From: Actinorhabdospora filicis
GTDB taxonomy: Bacteria; Actinomycetota; Actinomycetes; Mycobacteriales; Micromonosporaceae
Length of the DNA: 64,000 nt
Direction of reading: 5' to 3'
Assembly: GCF_030269765.1 (NCBI RefSeq)
Contig: NZ_BSTX01000001.1
Span: 848,106 to 912,105 of the forward strand
Shown here one piece after another: positions 23,704 through 32,788 of this stretch; position 1 is the stretch's first letter; the number at the start of each line of letters is the position of its first letter. The position numbers and the translations under genes are program-made. The notes beneath the pieces are model-generated. The model was not told where the DNA came from, searched no databases, and worked only from the letters and a program-made list of their open reading frames with translations.

Positions 23704-25779
23704 TCATGCGCGGGTGACTTCGAGGGCGTAGGCGTCGCCGGGGCGCAGGACGGGCGCGGTGAGGCCCATCGCGGCCAGGTCGCCGCCGGTGGCGGTGATC
23801 GCGGGCCGCCATTCGGCGCCGCGCCAGGTGGGCGCGGGGATCTCGGGTACGAGGCGGACCTCGTAGGCGGCGGACGGGTCGAGGCCGGGCAGGCGGAGCC
23901 GGGCGGGGCCGGTCCCGTCGCTCGTGGTGAGCTGGGCGTAGGCGTAGATCGCGTGCGAGGCGTCCCGGGCCACGACCCCGTAGAGGTTGGCGGCGGGGTC
24001 GGGGTGGTCGGCGCGGACGGTGACTCCACTGTGGATGGTGGCGCGCAGGCGCTTGTAGGCGCCGATGAACGCGGTGAGCTCGGCCAGCTCCTCGGGCGCG
24101 CAGGTGGTGATGTCCCATTCGATCCCGGCGTGGGCCAGGAGCGCGGTGACGGTGCGCATCCGCAGCCCGGTGGCGCGGCCGGTCTGGTGGTTGACGGGGG
24201 CCGACACGTGGGCGCCCGTCAGCTCCGGCGGGAGCAGGAGCCCGGCCCAGCGCTGGATGGTCTGGCGCTCGATGGGGTCGGTGTTGTCCGAGGTCCACAC
24301 CCGGTCGGTGCGCTCCAGGACGCCCAGATCGGCCCGGGAGCCGCCGGAGGAGCAGGACTCGATCTCCAGGCCCGGGTGGCGGCGCTTGAGCTCGTCGATG
24401 AGCCGGTAGGCGGCCAGGGTCTGCGCCCGGACGCCGCCTGCTCCATTGTGGACGGCCTCGTGCAGGTCGCGGTTGTGGTCCCACTTGATGTAGGTGAGGG
24501 CGTACTCGGCGATCAGCGCGTCCATCCGCTCCAGGATGTGCGTGTAGGCCTCCGGGCGGGCGATGTCCAGGACGAGCTGGTGGCGCGAGGGGTCGGGCAG
24601 GCGGCCGGGCGCGGCCAGGAACCAGTCCGGGTGCTCCTCGGCGAGTTTCGAGCGCGGGTTGATCATCTCCGGCTCGAACCAGAGCCCGAACTCCATGCCC
24701 ATCCCGCGCACGTGCTCCACCAGCGGGTGCAGGCCCTCGGGCCACACGTCGGGGTCGACGATCCAGTCGCCGAGCCCGGCGGTGTCGTCGCGGCGGCCCA
24801 GGAACCAGCCGTCGTCGAGGACGTAGCGCTCGACGCCGATCTCGGCGGCCCGGTCGGCCAGGGCGGTGAGGCGGGCGAGGTCGTGGTCGAAGTAGACCGC
24901 CTCCCACACGTTCAGGGTGAAGGGACGAGCGGTGCGCGGGTGCTGCGGACGGGCGCGCAGCCACGCGTGGGACGCCTCCGACAGCCCGTCCAGGCCACGC
25001 GGCGAGTAGGCGAAGTGGACCCACGGGGTCCGGTAGGTCTGCCCGGGTTCGAGGCGGACCTCGCCGGGGGTGAGCAGCTCGCCGCCGCCCAGGACGCCCT
25101 CGGCGTCGGGGAGTCGCTGGGCGAGGTGCTGGTGGTTGCCGCTCCAGGCGACGTGGACGCCCCAGACCTCGCCGTGCCGGAAGCCGAAGCCGGGGGTCCC
25201 GGCCACGTAGAAGGGCGGCGAGCCGAAGCCGGTCCGGCCGCGCCGGGACTCGTGGGCGACCGTGGACCGCGCGAAGGCGAGCCGCTGGGGGTGCTTCTCG
25301 CGGGCCCAGTGGCCGGTGGTGTCGAGGACCTCGCGGGCGGCGTCGGGCACCGGCAGCAGGCACAGGATCTCGTCGGCGGTCCACACGCCGCGCCCGGTGT
25401 TGCACACGGTGTGCCGCATCCGCAGCATGCCCTCGGGCGACAGGTGCAGCTCGCTGCGGACGTCGACGCCGGCCGCGTCGTCCATCGCGTCGACGGTGAC
25501 GCTGCCGCCGCCGGCGGGGTCGTGGACGACGGCCGGTGGCGCGCCGACGGTCAGGCGCAGGTGCGGGAGCGCGCCGTCGCGGTGCCCGGACAGGGCCGGG
25601 CGGCCCATCCACTTGTCGTGCTGGGAGGGCAGCAGGCTGGTACCCGGCGCCAGCCCTTCGACGGCGGCGCCGACGCGCGCGCCCCAGTGCAGGACGCGCG
25701 GCAGGCCGGGGCCGTCGAGGTCGAGCACGAGCGAGGTGTGCCCGGCGGTGAGGACCACGGGAGAGGTCGTGTGAGTCAT
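23704..25779 (-). CDS. Alpha-galactosidase, glycoside hydrolase family 36
   Basis: A 691-residue cytosolic enzyme (no signal peptide), ATG 25779. N-terminal beta-sandwich (1-280), TIM barrel (285-610) and C-terminal beta-domain follow the GH36 plan. Catalytic nucleophile Asp434 in YIKWDHNRD and acid/base Asp498 in TSDNTDPIERQ are both present, with VLDDGWFLGRRDD, LWFEPEMINP and ESCSSGGSRADLG as further family landmarks. It removes alpha-1,6-galactosyl residues from raffinose-type sugars or galactomannan fragments. It stands alone, without a sugar transporter beside it, and is divergent from a Nudix gene. Confidence 0.93.
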   Translation of the reverse strand: MTHTTSPVVLTAGHTSLVLDLDGPGLPRVLHWGARVGAAVEGLAPGTSLLPSQHDKWMGRPALSGHRDGALPHLRLTVGAPPAVVHDPAGGGSVTVDAMDDAAGVDVRSELHLSPEGMLRMRHTVCNTGRGVWTADEILCLLPVPDAAREVLDTTGHWAREKHPQRLAFARSTVAHESRRGRTGFGSPPFYVAGTPGFGFRHGEVWGVHVAWSGNHQHLAQRLPDAEGVLGGGELLTPGEVRLEPGQTYRTPWVHFAYSPRGLDGLSEASHAWLRARPQHPRTARPFTLNVWEAVYFDHDLARLTALADRAAEIGVERYVLDDGWFLGRRDDTAGLGDWIVDPDVWPEGLHPLVEHVRGMGMEFGLWFEPEMINPRSKLAEEHPDWFLAAPGRLPDPSRHQLVLDIARPEAYTHILERMDALIAEYALTYIKWDHNRDLHEAVHNGAGGVRAQTLAAYRLIDELKRRHPGLEIESCSSGGSRADLGVLERTDRVWTSDNTDPIERQTIQRWAGLLLPPELTGAHVSAPVNHQTGRATGLRMRTVTALLAHAGIEWDITTCAPEELAELTAFIGAYKRLRATIHSGVTVRADHPDPAANLYGVVARDASHAIYAYAQLTTSDGTGPARLRLPGLDPSAAYEVRLVPEIPAPTWRGAEWRPAITATGGDLAAMGLTAPVLRPGDAYALEVTRA

Positions 25780-25893
25780 GGTGCGGTCGGCTCCGAGAAT
25801 GAGGGAAGTTCCACCGTGTTCACACTTAATCACAGAGGATCCAACATGGCCACCGCCAGTGTTCCTAACGATCCCGCTGGCTACTCTCGCCTG

Positions 25894-26532
25894 ATGACGG
25901 ATCCGGTGCGCGCTCTCCACGACATGGCCATCGAACTGGGCGCCATGGTGCAGAACGGCCTCTACTACGCCACCGACAAGTACGAGATCGCCCGCTACAC
26001 CCGCATGCGGGAGATGACCGCCGAGATCCTCGCCCTGATCGCCGACCGCGACGCCGCCGATCTGCTCGCCGACATCCAGATGGACCGGGGCCACGCCACG
26101 CCCAAGGTGGACGTGCGCGCCGCCCTCTTCGACGGCGAGGACCGCGTCCTGCTGGTCCGCGAGGCCCGCGACGGCCGCTGGTGCCTGCCCGGCGGCTGGG
26201 TGGACGCCCTGGACCTGCCGCACGCGGCCGCCGAGCGCGAGTTCGCCGAGGAGGCCGGGCTGAAGGTGCGCACCACCAAGCTGGCCGCGCTGCACGACGG
26301 CAGCGTCCACAATGGCCACACCGGGCCCTGGCACGTCTACAAGCTGCTGTTCCTGGTGGAGCGCACCGATGACGCCGACCCGGTCGCCGGTCTCGACGGC
26401 GAGACGACCGACGTGCGGCACTTCGCGCTGGACGAGCTGCCCGAGCTGTCCATCGGGCGGACCACGGCGGCGCAGCTGGAGCTGCTGCTGCGGCACCACC
26501 GCGAGGGCAGGCTGGCCACCGAGGTCGACTAG
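25894..26532 (+). CDS. Nudix hydrolase with Nudix_N-type N-terminal domain
   Basis: A 212-residue protein. ATG 25894 is preferred because TACTCT ends 6 bases before it (leaderless); an in-frame ATG at 25846 with GAGGA upstream would add 16 residues and remains possible. Residues 1-65 match the helical N-domain seen in nucleoside-diphosphate-X hydrolases (LYYATDKYEIARYTRMREMT). The Nudix box GGWVDALDLPHAAAEREFAE reads Asp107 where the first Glu normally is, with REFAEEAGL intact. It probably cleaves a nucleotide-sugar or ADP-ribose-type substrate. It shares a CTAG stop overlap with the convergent MarR gene. Confidence 0.85.
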   Translation: MTDPVRALHDMAIELGAMVQNGLYYATDKYEIARYTRMREMTAEILALIADRDAADLLADIQMDRGHATPKVDVRAALFDGEDRVLLVREARDGRWCLPGGWVDALDLPHAAAEREFAEEAGLKVRTTKLAALHDGSVHNGHTGPWHVYKLLFLVERTDDADPVAGLDGETTDVRHFALDELPELSIGRTTAAQLELLLRHHREGRLATEVD

Positions 26533-26957
26533 CGCGGCTTCAGCAGCCCGCCGGACAGGGTCTCCAGTACCGCCAGGATCCGCGCCAGCTCGCTCTCGCC
26601 GACGTCCGGCAGCGCGGCGGCCAGCGCGGCGTCCACGCTCGTCTCTTCCGCCTCGCGCCAGCCCTCTTCGAGTTCGCCGGGGGCGGGGGCGACGATGGTG
26701 CGCCGCCGGTCGGCGGGGTCGGTGCCGGTGACGAGCAACCCCATGCCCTTGTACTTGGCGACCGTGGCCGACACCAGGCTTTGCGGGTAGCCGGTGCGGG
26801 CGGTGATCTCCTTGATGGCACTGCCGGGGTTGTCGAAGATGTCGACCAGGATCGCGCGGGCGCTGACGGGCAGCGAGGCGAGGTGCCCGTGGGGCATGGC
26901 GGCCAAGCCGATGGCGCTCAGCTTGTGTCCCAGGAGCAGCAGTTCGAGCCCGTTCAT
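26529..26957 (-). CDS. MarR-type winged-helix regulator
   Basis: A 142-residue protein, ATG 26957. Residues 25-100 form the winged helix: SLPVSARAILVDIFDNPGSA, then IKEITARTGYPQSLVSATVA, then a wing VTGTDPADRRRTIVAPA. C-terminal helices mediate dimerisation. It is divergent from an alpha/beta hydrolase gene 73 bp away, with inverted repeats in the gap, so it most likely represses that gene and itself. Convergent with the Nudix gene, sharing four bases (CTAG). Confidence 0.82.
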   Translation of the reverse strand: MNGLELLLLGHKLSAIGLAAMPHGHLASLPVSARAILVDIFDNPGSAIKEITARTGYPQSLVSATVAKYKGMGLLVTGTDPADRRRTIVAPAPGELEEGWREAEETSVDAALAAALPDVGESELARILAVLETLSGGLLKPR

Positions 26958-26968
26958 GCCCCCATGAT

Positions 26969-27023
26969 GTCACCATCCGGTGACGCATCTACATCTTGAT
27001 GCATCAGGATTTCGATGTATCAT
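26969..27023. promoter_or_regulatory. Divergent MarR / hydrolase control region
   Basis: Inverted repeat GTCACC-N4-GGTGAC (26969-26984) lies 12 bp upstream of the marR start. The 10-bp palindrome TGATGCATCA (26997-27006) overlaps a TTGATG -35, and the hydrolase -10 is TATCAT (27018-27023), 7 bases before ATG 27031. Outer arms TACATC (26990-26995) and GATGTA (27014-27019) are also inverted. Confidence 0.5.
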
Positions 27024-27030
27024 CTTTCAT

Positions 27031-27831
27031 ATGGAATATTCTCTGGACGTCCCGGGCGCCACCATCCACTACCGGCTCCGCGGCGACGGTCCCCCGCTGC
27101 TGGTGCTCGGCGGCGGCTACGCCAACGCCGACACCCTCGCCCCCCTCGTGGACGAGCTCGCCGCCCACTACACCGTCCTCACCCACGACCGGCGCGGCCA
27201 GGCGCGCAGCCCGCGAAGCGGCGGGACGGCGTCCATCACCGAACACGCCGAGGACGTCGCCCGCCTGCTCAGCGAGCTCGGCGAGGTGCCGGTCGCCGTC
27301 TACGGGTCCAGCATCGGCGCGCTCATCGCGCTGGAGCTGACCGCCCGCCATCCCGAACTCGTGCACACCCTCGTCGCCCTCGAACCGCCGGACACCGGCC
27401 TGCTGGACGGCGCGCTGCGCGAACGCGCCGACGCCGACCTGCTCGGCGCCGACCGGGCCTTCCGGGAGTCGGGCGCGATGGCCGGGCTGGCCCGCTTCGG
27501 CGCCTTCGCCGGCGTCGACCCGCGCGACCGCGAGGACGGCGTCGTGCTGGAGGACCCGCGCGAGCGCATGGCCGACCTGGAGTACTTCCTCGGCGAGGAG
27601 TGCGCCGCCATCGCCGCCCACCACGTCGACGTCGAGGCCCTCAAGGCCGCGCCGACGCGCATCGTCCCGGTCAGCGGGGTGAACTCGGCGGACCTGTGGG
27701 TGCGCGTCTGCGCCGTCGAGCTGGCCGCGCGGCTGGGCGTGCCGTGGCAGGGGGTCCCGGGCGCCCACAACGGGGACATGTTCCGCCCGCACGCCTTCGC
27801 GGCCCGGCTCCGGGAGCTGCTCGCCGGATAG
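27031..27831 (+). CDS. Alpha/beta hydrolase
   Basis: A 266-residue hydrolase. ATG 27031 is leaderless (TATCAT-N7). The oxyanion strand LLVLGGGYANAD, nucleophile elbow YGSSIGALIA (Ser94) and catalytic His in PGAHNGDMF near 243 are visible, with an acidic residue expected near 215. It resembles small esterase/haloperoxidase-like hydrolases regulated by adjacent MarR proteins. Substrate unknown; possibly detoxification. Confidence 0.85.
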   Translation: MEYSLDVPGATIHYRLRGDGPPLLVLGGGYANADTLAPLVDELAAHYTVLTHDRRGQARSPRSGGTASITEHAEDVARLLSELGEVPVAVYGSSIGALIALELTARHPELVHTLVALEPPDTGLLDGALRERADADLLGADRAFRESGAMAGLARFGAFAGVDPRDREDGVVLEDPRERMADLEYFLGEECAAIAAHHVDVEALKAAPTRIVPVSGVNSADLWVRVCAVELAARLGVPWQGVPGAHNGDMFRPHAFAARLRELLAG

Positions 27832-27863
27832 GCGCTGTCGCACCCGGAAGGCACAATCGCCGG

Positions 27864-28589
27864 GTGACCTACACCGAGATGGCCGACCTGCTGCCCGGCG
27901 AGCTCGCCGGGCCGTGGCGGGCGCTGCTGCGTCCCTGCGCCCGCCTCCGCACCGCGACCGGGAAGGAGCCGGTCGCCGGGGTCCTCGGCGGGGTGCCGGC
28001 GCTGCCCGACGGTGTCCCCACCCCGCCCGGGCCACTGGCGGCGGCCGTGCGGTGCGCGGCCCTGGGGCTCGCGGACTTCCCGGACACCGGCAGCCTGCTG
28101 TTCTTCCTCCCCGGCGACGACTGGGAGATGTCGGACGCGCGGGTCCTGTACGTGCCGGGTGAGGTCGACGTGGACGATCCCGAGGCGGTGCTGACCGCCG
28201 CGATCGACGACAGCGCGCCGGAGCTGGAGCTGCCCGCCTCCCGCGAGGCGCTGCTCGGCTCGCGGGAGGAGTGGCCCTCGCCGCGCGAGACGCCCGCCGC
28301 GCTGCGGCCGTTCCGGCGGGCCTACACCGCGCACCGCACCTACATCGGGCACCAGGTGGGCGGCCACGCCGTCCCGCTCCAGGAGGCGGTGCAGTACGAC
28401 CTAGTCGCCGAGGACGCCCATGCCGAGGACGGCGAGGGCTGGGGTGGTCCCGAGTTCGAGGCGGCCGCCGCGGAATGGGCGTTCCTCGCGCAGTTCGAGG
28501 CCGATGAGTGGGTCGCCTACTGGCTCATCCGCCGCGCCGACCTGGCCGGGCGCCGCTTCGAGCGGGCCCGGCTGGTCATGCAGGCCTAG
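27864..28589 (+). CDS. DUF1963/YwqG-like protein
   Basis: A 241-residue cytosolic protein. GTG 27864 follows CACAAT by 6 bases (leaderless pattern). Features of the DUF1963 group: GVPALPDGVPTPPGPL near residue 50, then SLLFFLPGDDWEMSD and ARVLYVP beta strands, GHQVGGHAVPLQEAVQYDL in the middle, and a C-terminal WVAYWLIRRADLAGRRFERA. The family is thought to bind peptides or proteins, but its function is poorly defined. It follows the hydrolase gene by 32 bases but has its own promoter-like signal. Confidence 0.7.
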   Translation: MTYTEMADLLPGELAGPWRALLRPCARLRTATGKEPVAGVLGGVPALPDGVPTPPGPLAAAVRCAALGLADFPDTGSLLFFLPGDDWEMSDARVLYVPGEVDVDDPEAVLTAAIDDSAPELELPASREALLGSREEWPSPRETPAALRPFRRAYTAHRTYIGHQVGGHAVPLQEAVQYDLVAEDAHAEDGEGWGGPEFEAAAAEWAFLAQFEADEWVAYWLIRRADLAGRRFERARLVMQA

Positions 28590-28613
28590 GGCCTGTCCCG
28601 GCCGCCTTCCGCT

Positions 28614-28638
28614 GCCACGTACGACGGGGGTACGTGGC
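28614..28638. terminator. Convergent terminator hairpin
   Basis: Stem GCCACGTAC (28614-28622) and GTACGTGGC (28630-28638), loop 7, between the DUF1963-like gene and the SDR gene. Confidence 0.6.
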
Positions 28639-28656
28639 GGCGGGACCGGTCACGGC

Positions 28657-29583
28657 TCAGGCCGCCCGCCCGGTCTTGCCGCCGTCCAGGACGAGCTGGT
28701 TGCCGGTCATGTAGGGCAGGTCGCCCGAGGCCAGTAGCAGCGCGCCCGCCGCGATCTCCTCGGCCGAGGCCATGCGGCCCATGCCGGGCACGTTCGACGT
28801 GCCCCACGCGTCGCGCATGACCGCCCAGGCGGCGTCCGGCAGGTCGATGGCCCCGGCCAGGCGGCGGACCAGTTCGGTGTCGGTGGTGCCGGGGATGAGC
28901 GCGTTGACGCGGATCCCGTCCTCGGCGTAGTCGGCGGCCGCGGCCTGGACCAGCCCGATGAGGCCGCGTTTGGCCGCGGCGTAGGCGGCGCGGCCCGGCG
29001 AGGTCACCACCGCGTTCGACGACGAGGTGACCACGATGGACCCGCCGCCGCGCTCGATGAGGTGCGGCGCCTGGTATTTGATCGCCAGGAACACCCCGCG
29101 CAGGTCGGTGCCGATCACGTCGTCCCACTCGGCGGCCGACAGCTCGTGCAGGCGGCGCTCGATGGAGATCCCGGCGTTGTTCAGGCACACGTCGAGTCCA
29201 CCGTAGACGGACACCGCCTGCTCGACGAAGGCCCGCACGTCCTCCTCGACGCGCACGTCGGCGCGGATGTAGGTGGCCTCGCCGCCGGCGTCGCGGATCT
29301 CCTTCTCCACCGCCCGGCCCCGGTCCTCGCGGCGGCCGCAGAAGGCGACCCGGGCGCCCTCGTGGGCGAACAGCTTCGCCGCCGCCCGGCCGATCCCGGA
29401 GGTCGCGCCGGTGACCAGCACGACCTTGTTCTCGAAGCGGCGGGCCGCGCCCGGCTCCACCACCGCCGGGGCCTGCGCGCCCCGGATCGCCGCGACCGCG
29501 CCCACCGCTCCCGCCACGACGCCCGCCGCGCCGACACCGGCGACGAGGAGGCGGCGGCGGGTCTTCCCGTTCGTCTCATCCAT
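28657..29583 (-). CDS. Short-chain dehydrogenase with Tat-like N-terminal signal
   Basis: A 308-residue protein, ATG 29583. Residues 1-45 are MDETNGKTRRRLLVAGVGAA followed by a long Gly/Ala/Val segment, which is a twin-arginine (RRR) signal or anchor. The rest is a full classical SDR: TGATSGIG (58-65), NNAG (135-138), Ser in VTSSSN, and YAAAK (Tyr201, Lys205). NAD(P)-dependent SDRs are normally cytosolic. Export by Tat, with cofactor bound, or membrane tethering is suggested. It is divergent from a large LuxR regulator, which may control it. Confidence 0.86.
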   Translation of the reverse strand: MDETNGKTRRRLLVAGVGAAGVVAGAVGAVAAIRGAQAPAVVEPGAARRFENKVVLVTGATSGIGRAAAKLFAHEGARVAFCGRREDRGRAVEKEIRDAGGEATYIRADVRVEEDVRAFVEQAVSVYGGLDVCLNNAGISIERRLHELSAAEWDDVIGTDLRGVFLAIKYQAPHLIERGGGSIVVTSSSNAVVTSPGRAAYAAAKRGLIGLVQAAAADYAEDGIRVNALIPGTTDTELVRRLAGAIDLPDAAWAVMRDAWGTSNVPGMGRMASAEEIAAGALLLASGDLPYMTGNQLVLDGGKTGRAA

Positions 29584-29681
29584 GCCACCAGCCTCGGCGG
29601 AGGCGCCGGATACGTCATCTGTCAACGTGACCGGTCACTGATCTCAGGCGCATCTCAGTGACGTCGGCCTACCGTCATCGC

Positions 29682-31946
29682 ATGTACGGACGCGAGGCCG
29701 AGCGGCGGGCGATCGCCGCGGTGGCCGCCTCCGGCGGGGTGCTGGTCATCCGGGGCGAGGCGGGGACGGGAAAGACTGCGCTGCTCACCGGGGCCGCGCG
29801 GGACGGCAGAGTCCTGCGCGCGGCCGGATCCTGCGCCGAGACCGGGATCGCGTTCAGCGGCCTGCACCGGCTGCTGGCGCCCGTCCGCGACGCCGTCGAC
29901 GCCCTCCCCAGACATCGCGCCGAGGCGCTGCGCGCGGCCCTCGACGGCGACGGACCGGCCACCGACCTGCGGGTCTGCGCCGCCGTCCACGATCTGCTGA
30001 CCGCGCTGGACGCGCTGGTGATCGTGGACGACGCCGACACCCTGGACCCGGCCAGCCTCGCCGTGCTGCTCTTCTGCGCCCGCCGCGCCACGGGCCGCAC
30101 CGGCTTCCTCCTCGCCCTCGGCGAGCACGGCGCCGACACGCGCGGGCTGCCGGAGCTGCGCCTGGGCGGGCTGGCCGAGGCCGACGCCGTCCGGCTGCTG
30201 GGCGAGGTGGACCCGGGGACGCGGCGGCTGATCCTGGACACCGCCGAGGGCAATCCGCTGGCGCTGGTCGAGCTGGCGAAGGCCACCGACGCCGAGCGGG
30301 CGCTCCTCACCGGGGCTCCCCCGCTGCCGGGGCTGTACGCCGCCCGGGTGGCCGCGCTGGGTGGTCCCTACCGGCGGGCGCTGCTGGTGGCGGCCGCCGA
30401 TGACACGCGGCGGCCCGAGATCGTCGCCGCCGCCCGCGAGCGGATGGGGCTCGCGGAGGTCGACGACGCGCTGCTGGCGCGGCCGCTGTCGCGCGCGGCG
30501 GTGTACCACGGCGCCGACCCCGGTGAGCGCCGCCAGACGCACCTGGCGCTGGCGGGGGTCCTGGACGAGTACGGCGAGCACGCGCGGGCCCGGCGGCACC
30601 GCGCGCTGGCCGCCACGCGCCCGGACGCGCGGCTGGCCGACGGGCTGGAGCGCGACGCGAAGGACGCCGCCGGGCGCGGCGGACTGGCGGCGGCGGTCTC
30701 GGCGCTGCTGCACGCGGCGCGGCTGTCGGTCTCGCCGGGCGATCGCGCGCGGCGCACGGCCTCGGCGGCGCACGCGGCCTGGAAGTCGGGGCACACGGAC
30801 CTGGCGCGCTCCCTGACGTCCACCGTGGACGACGGGGAGACGGTGCGGCTGCGCGGCCTCATCGAGCTCTACGGCGGGCATCAGCCCACCGCGTTCGCCA
30901 CGCTGGTGCGCGGGGCGGCGGCCTCGCCGCCGGAGCGGGCGGCCGAGCTGTCCTTCATGGCCGTGGACGCCGCCCTGCACGCCGGGCTGCCGGACGAGGC
31001 GATCGCGGTGGCCGAAGGCATCGCCGCGGCGCATCCCGACCCGGCGACCCGGCGATACGGGCGCTGGCTGGCCGATTCGGCGGCCGGGAAACCGGTCCCG
31101 GCCACCGCGTGGGAGGTCTACGACGCGGCCCCGGAGCCGGTGGCGCGCTCGGGCGCGCACCGCTGGATCCTGCCGATGGCCATCACCCGGGGCGGTGGGC
31201 GGGAGGCGCGCGAGTTCGCGCTGACGGCGACCGAGCGGCTGCGGTCCACGGGGATGCTGGCGCTGGTGGCCACGCCGCTGCTGTGGCTGGCCGAGCTGGA
31301 GCACCGGCTGGGCATGTGGGACGAGGCCGTCGCGCACGCCCGCGAGGGCCTGGCCTTCGCGCGGGACGCCGGGCAGCCGGTCGCCGAGGCCGATCTGCTG
31401 TCGCTGCTGGCGCTCGTGGACGCCGACCGGGGCGAGGCGTCGTCCTACGCGACCGACGCGCTGGCGCTGGCGCTCCCGCTGGGGAACCGGCTCGCCGGGG
31501 ACCGGGCGCGGCTGGCGCTGTCCCGCTCGGCGCTGCTGCGGGGCGAAGCGGCCGCCGAGGAGACGCCGGAGGGCGTCTACGGCGAGGCGCGCGCAGACCT
31601 GGCGGAGGGACGCCTGCTGCGCCGCGCGAGGCGTCCGCGGGCGGCCCGGGAGCCGCTGCGGCGGGCGGTGGCCGCCTTCGACGCGCTGGGCGCGGTCCCG
31701 TGGGCGGCGCTGGCGCGCGACGAGCTGCGGGCCTCCGGGGACGCCGTGCTGCGCCCGGTGGCCGATCCGCTGACCCCGCAGGAGCACGCGGTGGCGACGC
31801 TGGCGGCGGAGGGCCTGACCAACCGGGAGATCGGGGCGCGCATGTTCCTCAGCCCGCGCACGGTCGGCTACCACCTGGCGAAGGTCTTCCAGAAGGTCGG
31901 CGTCTCGGCGCGGGCTCAGCTGCGCGAACTGGAGTTCATCCGGTAG
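29682..31946 (+). CDS. Large ATP-binding LuxR-family (LAL) regulator
   Basis: A 754-residue protein, a little short for LALs (often about 900). ATG 29682 follows TACCGT by 6 bases. The P-loop is RGEAGTGKTALLTG (about 24-37), Walker B lies in LVIVDDADTLD, and a long alpha-helical repeat middle follows. The C-terminal GerE/LuxR HTH runs TPQEHAVATLAAEGLTNREI then MFLSPRTVGYHLAKVFQKVG. Such proteins activate catabolic or secondary-metabolite genes after binding ATP and an inducer. The divergent Tat-SDR gene 98 bp away is the obvious target. It overlaps the convergent membrane-protein gene by 31 bases. Confidence 0.9.
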   Translation: MYGREAERRAIAAVAASGGVLVIRGEAGTGKTALLTGAARDGRVLRAAGSCAETGIAFSGLHRLLAPVRDAVDALPRHRAEALRAALDGDGPATDLRVCAAVHDLLTALDALVIVDDADTLDPASLAVLLFCARRATGRTGFLLALGEHGADTRGLPELRLGGLAEADAVRLLGEVDPGTRRLILDTAEGNPLALVELAKATDAERALLTGAPPLPGLYAARVAALGGPYRRALLVAAADDTRRPEIVAAARERMGLAEVDDALLARPLSRAAVYHGADPGERRQTHLALAGVLDEYGEHARARRHRALAATRPDARLADGLERDAKDAAGRGGLAAAVSALLHAARLSVSPGDRARRTASAAHAAWKSGHTDLARSLTSTVDDGETVRLRGLIELYGGHQPTAFATLVRGAAASPPERAAELSFMAVDAALHAGLPDEAIAVAEGIAAAHPDPATRRYGRWLADSAAGKPVPATAWEVYDAAPEPVARSGAHRWILPMAITRGGGREAREFALTATERLRSTGMLALVATPLLWLAELEHRLGMWDEAVAHAREGLAFARDAGQPVAEADLLSLLALVDADRGEASSYATDALALALPLGNRLAGDRARLALSRSALLRGEAAAEETPEGVYGEARADLAEGRLLRRARRPRAAREPLRRAVAAFDALGAVPWAALARDELRASGDAVLRPVADPLTPQEHAVATLAAEGLTNREIGARMFLSPRTVGYHLAKVFQKVGVSARAQLRELEFIR

Positions 31947-32788
31947 CGGCGCACCATGAGCACGCCCCCGACGACCAGGAGCAGCAGCGCGACGTTCATG
32001 CACGCGCCCAGGGGCATGAAGCGACCCGAGCGCCACAGTGGAGTGTTCAGGCGATCGCCGTTGTCGAAGGCGAAGTAGACCGCCCGGGCCACCAAGGCGG
32101 AGTTCAGCATCAGCAGGCCCAGGGCGATGTGCACGAGCCTGGGCGCCTCCCCGTCCGGGAAGCGGCGGCGGTGGCGGGTGACGGCGAAGGCCCCGGCCGC
32201 GCCGAGCAGCGCGCCCACGATCGCCCCGGCCGCGGCGAGCCGGCCGTGGGACGGCGGCGGCACCCGGTACAGGTCCAGGCTCGGGGTGTTGCCGTCGTCG
32301 TCGGCGAAAAGCTCTACGACGAGGGTGCCCTTGCGGCCCACGACCCGGTCGGGCCAGGGCCGGGTGACCGCCCAGCCGTCGGCGGCCAGGCGGGCGGCGG
32401 CGTCGTCGCGGCGGCGGGCGTTCTCCGCGGGGGTCTCGGGGAAGACGTAGGGCATCTCATGGGACTCCACCCAGCCGGGCGGGTGCATCCAGGAGACCCC
32501 GTCGCCCCGGTCCTGTGTGGCGTCGCCGAGGATCACCTGCACCCAGCCGGGATAACCGCCGAAGTCCTCGTGCTCGCCCTGGCTCGACAGGTCGTCGTAG
32601 GCCCCCGGCTCCTCGGAGAACTGGATCTCGCGCTCGGGCCAGATCATCCGCGCGATCCCCACGGTGACCTCATGCGGCGGCAGCGGCTCGTCGGTCCCGG
32701 CGACGCGCGAGCCCACCATCGAGCCGAGCGCGGCGCCCACGATGACGGCGGCGGCGAACAGGAGCCACGGACGGCGTTTCGCGGGCAT
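31916..32788 (-). CDS. Membrane protein of unknown family, paralogue A
   Basis: A 290-residue protein. ATG 32788 overlaps the upstream stop (TGATG). One N-terminal helix (LLFAAAVIVGAALGSMVGSR) is followed by an extracytoplasmic domain with GEHEDFGGYPGWVQVILGD and a QDRG segment. Then come three helices near 200-285. It is clearly paralogous to the next gene (shared GSRVAGTDEPLP, HEDFGGxPGW, LGLLMLNSA, and the LW.SGR...PLGA.MN.AL pattern). No family recognised. It ends inside the LuxR gene on the opposite strand. Confidence 0.7.
   Translation of the reverse strand: MPAKRRPWLLFAAAVIVGAALGSMVGSRVAGTDEPLPPHEVTVGIARMIWPEREIQFSEEPGAYDDLSSQGEHEDFGGYPGWVQVILGDATQDRGDGVSWMHPPGWVESHEMPYVFPETPAENARRRDDAAARLAADGWAVTRPWPDRVVGRKGTLVVELFADDDGNTPSLDLYRVPPPSHGRLAAAGAIVGALLGAAGAFAVTRHRRRFPDGEAPRLVHIALGLLMLNSALVARAVYFAFDNGDRLNTPLWRSGRFMPLGACMNVALLLLVVGGVLMVRRYRMNSSSRS

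Noticed and set aside
23581..26532. Very long plus-strand open frame across the alpha-galactosidase gene
   Set aside because: It mirrors the GC-rich codon pattern of the minus-strand GH36 gene. Only its last 213 codons (Nudix) show real protein motifs.
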